Positions 1-8,380 of a DNA stretch of 64,000 bases are shown here, in pieces. Made by a program: the position numbers and the translations under genes. How positions within the stretch are numbered: position 1 is the first letter of the stretch; every line of letters starts with the position of its first letter. The stretch covers positions 310,001 through 374,000 of the forward strand of contig OZ244993.1 of the NCBI GenBank assembly GCA_965223485.1, read 5' to 3'. Below the pieces are notes generated by a model, which saw only the letters and a program-made list of their open reading frames with translations, had not been told where the DNA came from and did no database searches. Source of the stretch: VXPQ01 sp965223485 (GTDB lineage: Bacteria; Bacteroidota; Rhodothermia; Rhodothermales; VXPQ01).

Positions 1-36
1 GCAATCGAAATAGTTCGACCTGCCTTTCCCCCTCGT

Positions 37-969
37 TCAAACCACCCCACGCTCCTCCAGAAACGCAACGGTCATCGACGCACATTCTTGCGGAAATTCG
101 AGCGGCAGGAAATGGGTCGAGTCCGGAATGAAATCATAATCCAGCATGGAAAGCGTATCGAGATATATGCCGGGCATATATGCGAACGGAAGGGTGGGAT
201 CGGCCCCGATCGCTTTCACGGGACAGGAAAGGCCAACGCGTTCTATCTCGTCGTACGCCTGCATCGCCCAGCCGAAGTAGTACTCGCCGATCTGCGCTTC
301 GTGTTCTCGCGGACAGCGCAACTCGTATCCGCCGTCACCGTCGGAGCGTAGCGTAGTCCGGGCGAGCAACTCTATCGCGGCCGGTCGGAAGCGCTGGAAC
401 AGGCGCGAACGACTGGCGGATTCGACAAAATCTTCGCGGCTATCGAATCTGATCTTGCGCCGGCGCGCCCGCTCCGCCATCGCTTCCCCGATTTCCACAT
501 TATCGTCCACGGTTCTCCCGGGAGGACAAACGGGCACATCGAACAGCACCAGGGCCGCAAACCCTCCTTCTTCCTCCTCTTCCGCCTGTAGTTGATGCAG
601 CAGCGCTACCAACGCCGATATGGAATGCAGCACGCCGATCAGCGGTTTCGCTCCATAGCGGGCATCGATCTCCCGTACGATGCATTGGCTGTCGCTGACG
701 AACGTCGAGAAATTATGCGTTCGGCGGTCCCAGGCCGGATTCCAGCCGTGGCTGCGGACATCGTAGATAAAGAGGTCGAAACGATCCGTAAACGACGACC
801 AGAACGGATAGTACAGGTCAGCGGCAAGGGCATTGCCGTGACTGAACAACATCCGGGGTCCGGAGGGGTTGCCGTGCCTGCGCAGCATGACAGGCGCACC
901 GTCCGCCATACGGAGCTTCACTGTGTCCGATGGGGCGGGGACGATCCCGGGGTCGGACGGTGTTGCCAT
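37..969 (-). CDS. alpha/beta hydrolase
   Basis: A 310-residue soluble alpha/beta hydrolase-fold protein. An HGN oxyanion-type turn lies at residues 44-46. The nucleophile elbow reads GVLHSIS with Ser116, a variant of the usual G-x-S-x-G that is common in family members with GxxHS. The likely catalytic His is in DSTHF near residue 286. A run of five Glu (about 130-134) sits in the lid-proximal region and is unusual. No signal peptide is visible, so it is probably cytoplasmic. The substrate cannot be told from sequence; esterase, lactonase or haloperoxidase-like roles are all possible. It is transcribed away from the defence genes and shows no operon partner in the window. Confidence 0.8.
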   Translation of the reverse strand: MATPSDPGIVPAPSDTVKLRMADGAPVMLRRHGNPSGPRMLFSHGNALAADLYYPFWSSFTDRFDLFIYDVRSHGWNPAWDRRTHNFSTFVSDSQCIVREIDARYGAKPLIGVLHSISALVALLHQLQAEEEEEGGFAALVLFDVPVCPPGRTVDDNVEIGEAMAERARRRKIRFDSREDFVESASRSRLFQRFRPAAIELLARTTLRSDGDGGYELRCPREHEAQIGEYYFGWAMQAYDEIERVGLSCPVKAIGADPTLPFAYMPGIYLDTLSMLDYDFIPDSTHFLPLEFPQECASMTVAFLEERGVV

Positions 970-1074
970 GGGGGTTGGTCGTCTTTTAATGGCGGTGGTG
1001 GGTAGTCGCCGTCATTAAAGCGAAGAAAGGGGGAAGGGGGTTCGGCGCGCCGGCATCACGGCTTCGCTGCTGCG

Positions 1075-1160
1075 GTCTACGCTGCCACGGTCTCCGCATC
1101 CTCTGCTTCAAGGGCCCGAAATCCTCGGTTCCGCCACACGGCGGTTATCCGTATATTCTC
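1075..1160 (-). pseudogene. relic of the 3' end of a type IIG R-M gene (copy 1)
   Basis: Read on the minus strand, 1078-1119 encodes RALEAEDAETVAA followed by a stop. This is clearly related to the last residues (NALEAGDTETVVAV) of the intact R-M gene that ends at 4258. It is preceded (at 1142-1155) by a 14-base stretch, CGGTTATCCGTATA, that is identical at 3283-3296 beside the second relic. No further R-M coding sequence is attached. The rest of the 970-1282 interval shows no gene. Confidence 0.6.
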
Positions 1161-1282
1161 GCACGGGCCGATATAGGCTCTGTTCCGTACCTTGTTCGAC
1201 AGGAAAACACGCCTGCACCGAGGAGATTAGAAGCCGCAAACAAACTCCGGTTTTGTCGCGCCAAGCCAATGCATACTGCACG

Positions 1283-2536
1283 ATGGCCAGAATAGAAGGG
1301 TTTCGAGTAAAAAACTTCAAAGCGCTCAAGGATGTAACGCTGGGGCGTCTTTGGAACCAACCAAAAGGCCAACCGCTTACTCCTATGACGGCAGTAATCG
1401 GCAAAAACGGCGTGGGGAAAAGCGCCTTGTTCGATGCATTTGGATTCCTTGCCGATGCCCTGAATCTGGGTGTCGAAGATGCTTGCGATGCGAGAGGGCC
1501 CGGCGGATTCGAGACAATAAGAACACAAGGTCAAACGGACCCCATTGAGTTCGAGTTATATTACAGAGGACATCAAAACAAACCATTATTTATTTACAAA
1601 ATAAGCATTGATATAGATAAAAAAAAGCGCCCTTATGTGTTACATGAACATATGTTCGAAATCAGACAAAAAGCTCCCCGTGCTTTTCTTGCTATGAACA
1701 AAGGAGAAGGATTTGCCTGGACGGGAGATCTGACAGCAGAAGAGGGCTTCGATCTTGGTAAAGTAATACGCTCAGCAATAAAAGGAGAAGAATTCGAGGA
1801 TGCAGAGTGGATTGTATTGGAAGACAATCGAAAACTTGGTATTTCCACACTTGGTAATCTGAAAGAACACCCGCGCATTTCCGCTTTCCGACGCTTCATT
1901 GAGGATTGGTATTTAAGTTACTTCTCTCCGGAAGCGGTTCGTAGAAATTGGCCAATTGCTGGCCCTCAAAAACATCTTAATACTCGTGGAGATAATCTCA
2001 GCAACGTCGTGCAATTCATGGAGCGCGAGCATACGAAGCGTTTCCAGTCGATCATGAACAATATTGCGGAAAAGATTCCTGGCATAGACCGAATCGATAC
2101 GCAAAAAACCCCTGACGGTCGTTTGCTACTCCAATTCAATGACGAAGGCTTTGATGATCCCTTCTATGCCCAGCAAATGTCCGACGGGACACTGAAGGTC
2201 TTTGCCTATTTGTTGCTGCTCGAAGACCCGTCTCCGCCCCCATTCCTCTGTATCGAGGAGCCGGAAAACGGGTTGTATCACAAACTGCTTGAAACCCTTG
2301 CTCACGAATTTCGCGAACACGCCCATAGACGTCGTGGCTCGCAGGTTTTCATCACGACGCACCAGCCGTATCTGGTCGATGCCCTTGAGCCGAATGAGGT
2401 CTGGATTCTGGAAAAGGGCGCCGACGGCTTTTCGAAGATTCGCCGAGCAAGCGACGATCCGCTCGTGAACAATATGGTTGCGGAGGGCTTGCCGCTGGGC
2501 GGTCTCTGGTACAGCGACTATCTCGACCCGAGGTGA
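1283..2536 (+). CDS. AAA family ATPase (AAA_21/OLD-like)
   Basis: A 417-residue SMC/RecF-like ATPase. The ATG at 1283 is preferred over one ten codons upstream because the conserved beginning MARIEGFRVKNFKAL matches this family. Walker A is GKNGVGKS (residues 40-47). Walker B is FLCIEEPENG near residue 322, and the H-loop is FITTHQ near residue 358. The middle is the variable insert typical of AAA_21 proteins. The next gene starts 4 bp after the stop and encodes a Toprim-like DUF4276 protein, so the two form an ATPase + nuclease-like operon reminiscent of OLD and PARIS (AriA/AriB) anti-phage systems. The defence role is inferred from architecture and location. Codon use is more AT-rich than in flanking genes, which suggests transfer. 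Confidence 0.85.
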   Translation: MARIEGFRVKNFKALKDVTLGRLWNQPKGQPLTPMTAVIGKNGVGKSALFDAFGFLADALNLGVEDACDARGPGGFETIRTQGQTDPIEFELYYRGHQNKPLFIYKISIDIDKKKRPYVLHEHMFEIRQKAPRAFLAMNKGEGFAWTGDLTAEEGFDLGKVIRSAIKGEEFEDAEWIVLEDNRKLGISTLGNLKEHPRISAFRRFIEDWYLSYFSPEAVRRNWPIAGPQKHLNTRGDNLSNVVQFMEREHTKRFQSIMNNIAEKIPGIDRIDTQKTPDGRLLLQFNDEGFDDPFYAQQMSDGTLKVFAYLLLLEDPSPPPFLCIEEPENGLYHKLLETLAHEFREHAHRRRGSQVFITTHQPYLVDALEPNEVWILEKGADGFSKIRRASDDPLVNNMVAEGLPLGGLWYSDYLDPR

Positions 2537-2540
2537 TCGG

Positions 2541-3200
2541 ATGCACTTTGAAGTACTTGTCGAAGACCAGTCCGGAAAAAAGGCGCTGGATATTCTGATA
2601 CCAGAAATTACAGGTGGACAAGGTACATACAGGATCATTAGTTACCGGGGGATCGGCCGAATTCCCAGGCGCCTTAGATCAAAAAGTGAGGCGAATAAAC
2701 GTATTCTCCTTGACCAAATCCCCAGATTGCTCAAAGGATATGGAAAGACATTTGCCGACTATCCCTCCAATTATCCGGCAGCAGTGATCCTGGTCTGCGA
2801 CTTGGACGATAAATGCCTCAAGACATTTCGCCAGGAACTTTTCACCATTCTGGATTCGTGCAATCCCAAACCGGAAACCAGGTTCTGTATCGCCATAGAA
2901 GAAGGCGAGGCATGGCTGCTCGGCGACATGCCTGCAATCAAAGCAGCCTATCCGAAAGCCAAAAACAATATACTCAATTCCTACGAAAATGACTCCATTT
3001 GTGGAACCTGGGAACTGCTGGCCGATGCTGTATTCGCCGGAGGATCCGCGGAACTTAGAGAAAGAGGGTGGCAAGCCGTAGGAAGAGAAAAATCAATGTG
3101 GGCAGAAGAGATCACTCCCCACATGAACGTAGACGCCAACGCATCGCCCAGCTTCTGCTACTTTCGGGATAAAATGCGGGCATTGGCTGGAATGGCGTAA
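2541..3200 (+). CDS. DUF4276 Toprim-like protein
   Basis: 219 residues. The ATG at 2541 lies 4 bp after the ATPase stop; a TTG-initiated reading upstream would overlap the ATPase and is less likely. Visible motifs fit a Toprim-type metal site: an early acidic residue in VLVEDQSGKKAL (Glu8), a DxD-type segment VCDLDD (about 85-91), and the family hallmark EEGEAWLLGD (about 120-130). DUF4276 proteins are regularly encoded beside AAA_21 ATPases. By analogy with OLD and PARIS, the ATPase would sense and this protein would cut nucleic acid, but that is inference. The gene ends immediately before the second R-M 3'-end relic. Confidence 0.75.
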   Translation: MHFEVLVEDQSGKKALDILIPEITGGQGTYRIISYRGIGRIPRRLRSKSEANKRILLDQIPRLLKGYGKTFADYPSNYPAAVILVCDLDDKCLKTFRQELFTILDSCNPKPETRFCIAIEEGEAWLLGDMPAIKAAYPKAKNNILNSYENDSICGTWELLADAVFAGGSAELRERGWQAVGREKSMWAEEITPHMNVDANASPSFCYFRDKMRALAGMA

Positions 3201-3202
3201 CC

Positions 3203-3300
3203 CCCCCTACACCGCCACCACCGTCTCCGTATCTCCCGGCTGAAAGGTCGCCGCAAAAGCAATCGCCGGTTACACTGCGCTCCGGTTATCCGTATACTTT
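3203..3300 (-). pseudogene. relic of the 3' end of the type IIG R-M gene (copy 2)
   Basis: On the minus strand 3208-3234 encodes GDTETVVAV plus stop, the exact C-terminus of the R-M enzyme. The 30 bases from 3208 are identical to 4258-4287. Upstream in that reading is the CGGTTATCCGTATA stretch shared with copy 1. The relic starts 2 bp after the Toprim-like gene ends. Confidence 0.7.
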
Positions 3301-3415
3301 CGGACAAGCCGGAGCAGGGTGACATTCCCCTTGCGTGGGCAGAGTCCTGTGGTGCGACCGAGGCCGCCGAGGTGCTGAAAAGCAGGGGGTAAATGAGTGG
3401 TTGTCGGAAGGATGC

Positions 3416-3452
3416 AATTACTCCATTGAGAAAATCACTCAATAAGATAATT
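3416..3452. repeat. GAGTAA/TTACTC-type palindromic element, copy A
   Basis: An imperfect inverted repeat with arms ATTGAG and CTCAAT inside AATTA...TAATT ends. With its right flank to about 3490 it aligns to 15222-15295, and its core resembles the perfect palindrome at 14636-14673. It lies in the 408-bp gene-free stretch 3201-3608, which otherwise shows only the R-M relic. Confidence 0.55.
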
Positions 3453-3608
3453 TACCAGGCACAGGCGCTGCATGCACACCCTTTCGTGCTGCTATGATCG
3501 AAGAGCCTCCTCGAATCCCCATAACACTGTCCAATCAACCCGAACCACTTCTGATCGAAACCAGTCCGGTGCGCAGTTTGCGTCGTGCGGGCGGTCCGGA
3601 ATACTCAA

Positions 3609-3836
3609 TCAGGCGTATTCGTATACCGGCGTCTTGATCAGGCGGGCGGGAAGGCGCTTGCTTCGAACGATTTCCTGCAAGCGCTCAACAATTTCGGGCG
3701 AGAACATCCGTTCTCCTGTTTCGACATTAAGCCGAGCGGGAACATTCCGCACAAGAATCGATGTTCCTTCGATCTCGATATGGTAGGTGACCTTTGTCTC
3801 GACAAACGTCTCGTCCCAACCGGTGTTGTCACACAT
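3609..3836 (-). CDS. YgiT/MqsA-like antitoxin, zinc site lost
   Basis: 75 residues that align with the C-terminal half of YgiT-type antitoxins: a VTYHIEIEG strand, then NVPARLNVETGERMFSPEIVERLQEIV. In the family the segment after NVPA is normally a CxxCGE zinc knuckle; here it reads NVETGE, so the second Cys pair is gone, and only one Cys (residue 2) remains at the front. It overlaps the upstream DUF4258 gene by 8 bp, which implies translational coupling. Its role would be to neutralise the DUF4258 protein and probably to repress the operon. Pairing and context support the call; the degenerate metal site is the oddity. Confidence 0.7.
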   Translation of the reverse strand: MCDNTGWDETFVETKVTYHIEIEGTSILVRNVPARLNVETGERMFSPEIVERLQEIVRSKRLPARLIKTPVYEYA

Positions 3837-4164
3837 TGGCCTTTCTCCTGCGTTTGAAGCCCAGCCAGATTGACGGGGATGGTTCGTAGAGCGTAATGAT
3901 TTTTACGATCTCCCTTGACGCATGACTGCAATGAATGTGCAGCGGGCGTCCAGAGTTGGTGAACCCCGGAATAAGGCAACTCGGACCATACTTGGCATCC
4001 GGATAATCTTCGATAAGTTCAGGGGCTTGCATTGCTTCGCGAAGCTCTTGTACAGTAATCCATCGCCTGATGCTCTGGTCCGTCGCGTGTTGAGAAAACT
4101 CGAACTCGCCTCTTAGCATCTTGGCCCGAATGGCCTCACTGATGTTTACCTGGCCTTCACTCAT
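3829..4164 (-). CDS. DUF4258 toxin-like protein
   Basis: 111 residues from the ATG at 4164 (MSEGQVNISEAI). A start seven codons upstream is possible but lacks support. The pattern FEFSQHATDQSIRR, then ELREAMQAPELIEDYPDAKYGPSCLIPG and VKIITLYEPS, is that of the DUF4258 family, which has a RelE/MqsR-like barrel fold and is typically encoded with YgiT-type antitoxins. The His in SQHATDQ and the Arg after it are the family's conserved positions. The gene precedes and overlaps its antitoxin, the toxin-first order seen in MqsRA-like pairs. RNase activity is inferred from the family. The pair lies between two copies of the R-M gene's 3' end. Confidence 0.75.
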   Translation of the reverse strand: MSEGQVNISEAIRAKMLRGEFEFSQHATDQSIRRWITVQELREAMQAPELIEDYPDAKYGPSCLIPGFTNSGRPLHIHCSHASREIVKIITLYEPSPSIWLGFKRRRKANV

Positions 4165-4257
4165 TTCACTGCCTGTAGACCGCAAACGCCGCTGATGCTA
4201 CGCTGTTCCAGTTTAATATTGGGATACCCTGATACAAAACCCTGCCGAAACTGCCCC

Positions 4258-7200
4258 CTACACCGCCACCACCGTCTCCGTATCTCCTGCCTCAAGGGCA
4301 TTCATGTAGGCCCGGATCAGATCGCGGGTGCGGTAGCGGCCGAATGCCTTCTCGTCTTCGCGGCGGACAATCGGAAAGGTGCTCAGCACGTACTCTGCAT
4401 CTTTCCTGTCCAGGCCGTAAAGGTGGAAGTACAGCGCGTCGATCCGAGCCCGCAAGTGGCGGCGTTCTTCCTCGTCCCAGACGAAGGGCGGACCGTCGTA
4501 TCCGAGATCGCGGGCGAAGGGAGCCATGTCGTGGGCGGTATACGTGAGGCGGAGTACGTGGTCGCGGACGAGGTCGCTCGCGGTCTTGTCGCCGAACGGG
4601 CGGTTGTAGTCGGCGGGAGCGATGACGGGGAGTTGCTCGACTGTGTACCAAGCGAGATGAGTACCTTGAACCTTCTGGCGCGCGACGTAATCGAAAGCGA
4701 AGTTATTGAGATTGGCCAACAGGAAGGATACACTGACAACATCGAAACTATCATCAAATGGAAGAATGACCGGCAACGTATGTCCACATCCGACTTGTGC
4801 AACGACAGCGGCAATCATAGTACGAACATTGGTTGATGCCGTGATATCTTTGAAAGCCAAAAAGTAATTCATGCTTTGCGTAACAGCACTCTCTCGGTTG
4901 CTGATCCAATATCGAGAACGAGGTAAAAAAGTCGGATCACGGTATTCTTCTTCCAAGGTCCTGTCTGGTTGTCCCGGTCGAAACAAATTACCGGATCGGT
5001 TGGTGACGCTCGCTGCCCGATGGTCGAATGCCTGCACCATTTTCCCTTCGTACAGTTGCAGATACAACTCCTCTCCCCGCTTCCAGCGGTTGCCCGCCAC
5101 AGGATAAAAACCTTCGGCTTCGAGTTGCTCGGCGGTGTGGAAAAGGTGCGAATCGTTGGCCATGTGAAACATCGTGGCGTATTTCACCGGCCACGTCTTG
5201 CGCTCCTTGCCCCCCGAACGATCCACCAGTACCGGATGCCGTTCGTAGATGCAGCGCGTGATGTCGGCGTCCCGCCGGGTGCGGAAGATGGGCGCCGTGC
5301 CTGTATTCGGGTTCACGCGGGCGAAATCGTCCGGCGTCAACGGAAAGCAGCGATCCTCGTCGCGGATGGCCCGCATGTCGTGAAGAAAGAAAGCGCATTC
5401 GGTCCGTTCGAATTGCCGCGCTTCCCCGCCAAGAATGAGTGCGCAGAATTTGAAGGAAGCGTGCACATCTTTGAAGAAAATCTTCTTGTTCTCGAAATCG
5501 AACAACCCGGACACCCTCCCTTTCGTGGAAACGGATTGGAAGAAACGGGCCGCCGTCTTGTCCGCATAAATGCCCGAAGGCGTCAGCAGACCCACGAAAC
5601 CATCCGGTTTGACGAGGCTCAAGGCCCGCTCCACGAACAACGAATAGAGGTTGATGTCGCCGCCGCCGAGCAAGGGGTAATGCCCGGATTCCCGGATCAA
5701 ACAACCGAGTTTGTCCGAGCGCGCCTTTGCCGCGTCGAAATCGGCCGCCAGAGACGATCCCTGTTTGCGCAATTGCCGGATGCCTTTCCGTCGCGCCGCT
5801 GCGGTCGGGGCCAAGGCGAGTTCGGGCGCACGCGTGGCGAACCACTCCACCTCTTGCAGCTTGATGCGGTCCCACGGCGGATTTCCAATGATCGCATCGA
5901 AGCCGCCCTCGGGACGGACGTCCTGCCACCGCCGCCACACCCCCGGAAAAGCTACTTCCCAATGCAGAAAGCCTTCCCTGTCGGCAACGTCTCTGGCCTC
6001 ATGCCACCGCTCGCAAAAGATCGTCCAGTCCGCATCGTCGGAACCGGGCGTATCGCCACCGAGATGCTCCGGGCCGCGCGCCAGCAGTTCGTATACATGC
6101 TCCGACTGTTGACCGAGCGTTTTGAGAAGCGGCGCCTCGAAGACTCCCTGTGCTTTCTTCTTCATCCCCGCCGTCAACCAGCGCCAGCCGCAGAAAAAAT
6201 CCAGCAGGCCCCTGAGATCGGCTGTCGTTTCCTCCACAGTGCTGAACAGTGACGCCGATTCGCGCACCTCCGCTATATCGGCGTCGGACATTTCCTCGAT
6301 GCGTTGCATACCGGTTGTAGCTGCCTCGGCCCCCGCTATGGCGGAACCGGCAAAAAGTCCCCCGCCCAGCCGGTATATATCATGCACCGCCTCCTGCACC
6401 CGCAAGCCGATCAGCGAATCGCCGCAGCGCAAGTGGTGATCCAGAAAGGACAGCGGCGCGCCCACCGTGAAACTGTGCAGCCAGAGCGACACCTTGGCCA
6501 GTTCGACCGTCAGGCGGTTCTTGTCCACTCCGTAGATGCAGCGCTTGAGCACCATCCGGCGGACGATGGCCTGATCGGTGAGCTGGGTCTTGTCCAGAAC
6601 CCAATCCGATGCCTCGGCCCGGCGAACGATTTCAGTGCGAATCGCCTCCACGCGCTCGACCAGCGGCGACACATACTCCCCGTCGAGCCATTCCGGGACC
6701 GCAGGCACGTACTCGATCAATTCGGCGATGTAATCCGATAGGAAATCCACCGCCGTGACCAGGAAGTGCCCGCTTCCCATGGCCGGATCCAGCACTTTCA
6801 GATCAAGTACCGCTTCCGCCGGATCGAGCTTGCGCAACTCGTCTTGCCGCTGCGCCCTGGGCCTGCGGTCGCTCGCGAGTTCGGCGGCCTTTTTCTCGAA
6901 GGCGCTGAGTCGTTCCTCCGCAAGCGGCTTCAGGGTCCGCTCGACGATCAGATCGACAAGTTCCTGAGGGGTGTAGAAACTGCCGCTGTCCTTGCGGGCG
7001 TAACTGTTGGGACGCACAACAATCTTCCCCTCGTCGTCCCGAACCGGCTCGCGCTCCAGCAGCCGTTCGTAGATCGAACCCAGTTGCTGCACGGACATAT
7101 CCCGGTAATTCACGAAATGGCGTGCTCCCTGCGCATCCCTCGCATGGCTCAGATCGTGCACGATGGGAGCGATTTCCGCATCGGACAGGCGCACCGTGTC

Positions 7201-8295
7201 GAGCAGCGGAGCCGCTTCCGGCGCAAACAATCCTCCGTTGTAGGGCGGCAAACCAATGGAAGCGTCCCCTTCGTCAATGATCCGGAAAAGATCGGCAAGG
7301 CGGTTCCAGTAGTTTGGAGCCTTCGCGGAAAACGTATCCTCGTCGGCCATCCTGCGCGCAATGTCGTCCCGCACCCGCTTGCGCAGACCGTAGTCGTCGT
7401 ACCGCACATCGTTCACGGGCAGCAGGCCCCGGTCCTCAGCGTAGAGCACGAAGAGCAGACGGTAGAGGAAGATCAGCGCCGCATCCCGGCTTTCGACAAG
7501 GTCGCTTTCGGATTCCCGGGCGATCGCATCGACAAGCCTCGGAAAGACGCGCTCGAACACCACTCCCGAAAGGTCCTGCGCAACCTGTTCCTCGTAGCGC
7601 TTACCCTCGGCCAGCGCCCGTTCGAGAAATGTGGTCGCGGCCCCCGGTTCGGGCACGAACGACGCCCGGCGGAACAGCAGATGGAAAACCCGGAGCGCAT
7701 CTTCGTTGCCGGGTTCGAGTAGGTCCGCGAGATCGGCCTCATAGTAGCCGCTGGCGCGGGGCCGTGCGCGGTAATCGTAGAGACGCCACACGCCACCATT
7801 GGTCAGAATGCCCCAGCGAATGCGCCCGTCGGTAACAGCCTCGGCGGTCGACAAATACCGCAGCACCTGCCCGTGCGGCGTGCCCCGCTGCACCCGGTCG
7901 CTCCCGTCGCGATTGTCGAGCGGAAGGCCGAAGCGCTTGCTTTCCTCTATCGCCAGCGCATCCAGATACCGATCCTGCGAGCTGGCGCGGGCGCCGGCCT
8001 GCGCCTTCGATGCAGCGTCCGAAAAAAGCAGGTGGTCGGGGATATCCTCGTTGCGGGCCGCGCCCTGCTGCGGCAGGTAGTCCCGCCATCCCAGCAGATC
8101 CAGCACCGGGCGAATCAGGTCCTGCTCGGTGACGGCCTCGTTGGGATCGCGGGACCGGCGGAGCGCCTCATAACGGCGGGCAACGCCCTCCCTGAACGAA
8201 TCGAACGCCTCCCGGTCGGCTACCGAGGCTTTCCACTCCGGTGTTTCGCGTATGCCGTCGGTCAGGAAGTAATGCGTGAAGAGTTGGCCGGGCAT
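4258..8295 (-). CDS. type IIG-like restriction-modification enzyme (Eco57I-class methylase fused to a nuclease)
   Basis: 1345 residues from the ATG at 8295 (MPGQLFTHYF). An upstream in-frame extension overlaps the GNAT gene and was rejected. The N-terminus carries a PD-(D/E)xK nuclease signature: P86-D87 followed by E118-S-K120. The adenine methyltransferase core has motif X GSFYTPQELVDLIV (438-451), SAM-binding motif I LDPAMGSGHFL (502-512) and catalytic motif IV NPPW (805-808). The C-terminal part would hold the target-recognition region. Single-chain enzymes of this kind both methylate and cut. It is the fourth gene in a minus-strand run after the DUF4143 ATPase, STAND and GNAT genes. Its last 30 bases are repeated exactly at 3208-3237, and a diverged version lies at 1078-1119. 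Confidence 0.85.
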   Translation of the reverse strand: MPGQLFTHYFLTDGIRETPEWKASVADREAFDSFREGVARRYEALRRSRDPNEAVTEQDLIRPVLDLLGWRDYLPQQGAARNEDIPDHLLFSDAASKAQAGARASSQDRYLDALAIEESKRFGLPLDNRDGSDRVQRGTPHGQVLRYLSTAEAVTDGRIRWGILTNGGVWRLYDYRARPRASGYYEADLADLLEPGNEDALRVFHLLFRRASFVPEPGAATTFLERALAEGKRYEEQVAQDLSGVVFERVFPRLVDAIARESESDLVESRDAALIFLYRLLFVLYAEDRGLLPVNDVRYDDYGLRKRVRDDIARRMADEDTFSAKAPNYWNRLADLFRIIDEGDASIGLPPYNGGLFAPEAAPLLDTVRLSDAEIAPIVHDLSHARDAQGARHFVNYRDMSVQQLGSIYERLLEREPVRDDEGKIVVRPNSYARKDSGSFYTPQELVDLIVERTLKPLAEERLSAFEKKAAELASDRRPRAQRQDELRKLDPAEAVLDLKVLDPAMGSGHFLVTAVDFLSDYIAELIEYVPAVPEWLDGEYVSPLVERVEAIRTEIVRRAEASDWVLDKTQLTDQAIVRRMVLKRCIYGVDKNRLTVELAKVSLWLHSFTVGAPLSFLDHHLRCGDSLIGLRVQEAVHDIYRLGGGLFAGSAIAGAEAATTGMQRIEEMSDADIAEVRESASLFSTVEETTADLRGLLDFFCGWRWLTAGMKKKAQGVFEAPLLKTLGQQSEHVYELLARGPEHLGGDTPGSDDADWTIFCERWHEARDVADREGFLHWEVAFPGVWRRWQDVRPEGGFDAIIGNPPWDRIKLQEVEWFATRAPELALAPTAAARRKGIRQLRKQGSSLAADFDAAKARSDKLGCLIRESGHYPLLGGGDINLYSLFVERALSLVKPDGFVGLLTPSGIYADKTAARFFQSVSTKGRVSGLFDFENKKIFFKDVHASFKFCALILGGEARQFERTECAFFLHDMRAIRDEDRCFPLTPDDFARVNPNTGTAPIFRTRRDADITRCIYERHPVLVDRSGGKERKTWPVKYATMFHMANDSHLFHTAEQLEAEGFYPVAGNRWKRGEELYLQLYEGKMVQAFDHRAASVTNRSGNLFRPGQPDRTLEEEYRDPTFLPRSRYWISNRESAVTQSMNYFLAFKDITASTNVRTMIAAVVAQVGCGHTLPVILPFDDSFDVVSVSFLLANLNNFAFDYVARQKVQGTHLAWYTVEQLPVIAPADYNRPFGDKTASDLVRDHVLRLTYTAHDMAPFARDLGYDGPPFVWDEEERRHLRARIDALYFHLYGLDRKDAEYVLSTFPIVRREDEKAFGRYRTRDLIRAYMNALEAGDTETVVAV

Positions 8296-8380
8296 AGGGG
8301 AGTTTTCGGTTCGATCCGGAAGGATCGCAACTTCGTTCGTGGAAACAGGATAATCTATGGCGTTGCCTGAAACGTATGGT

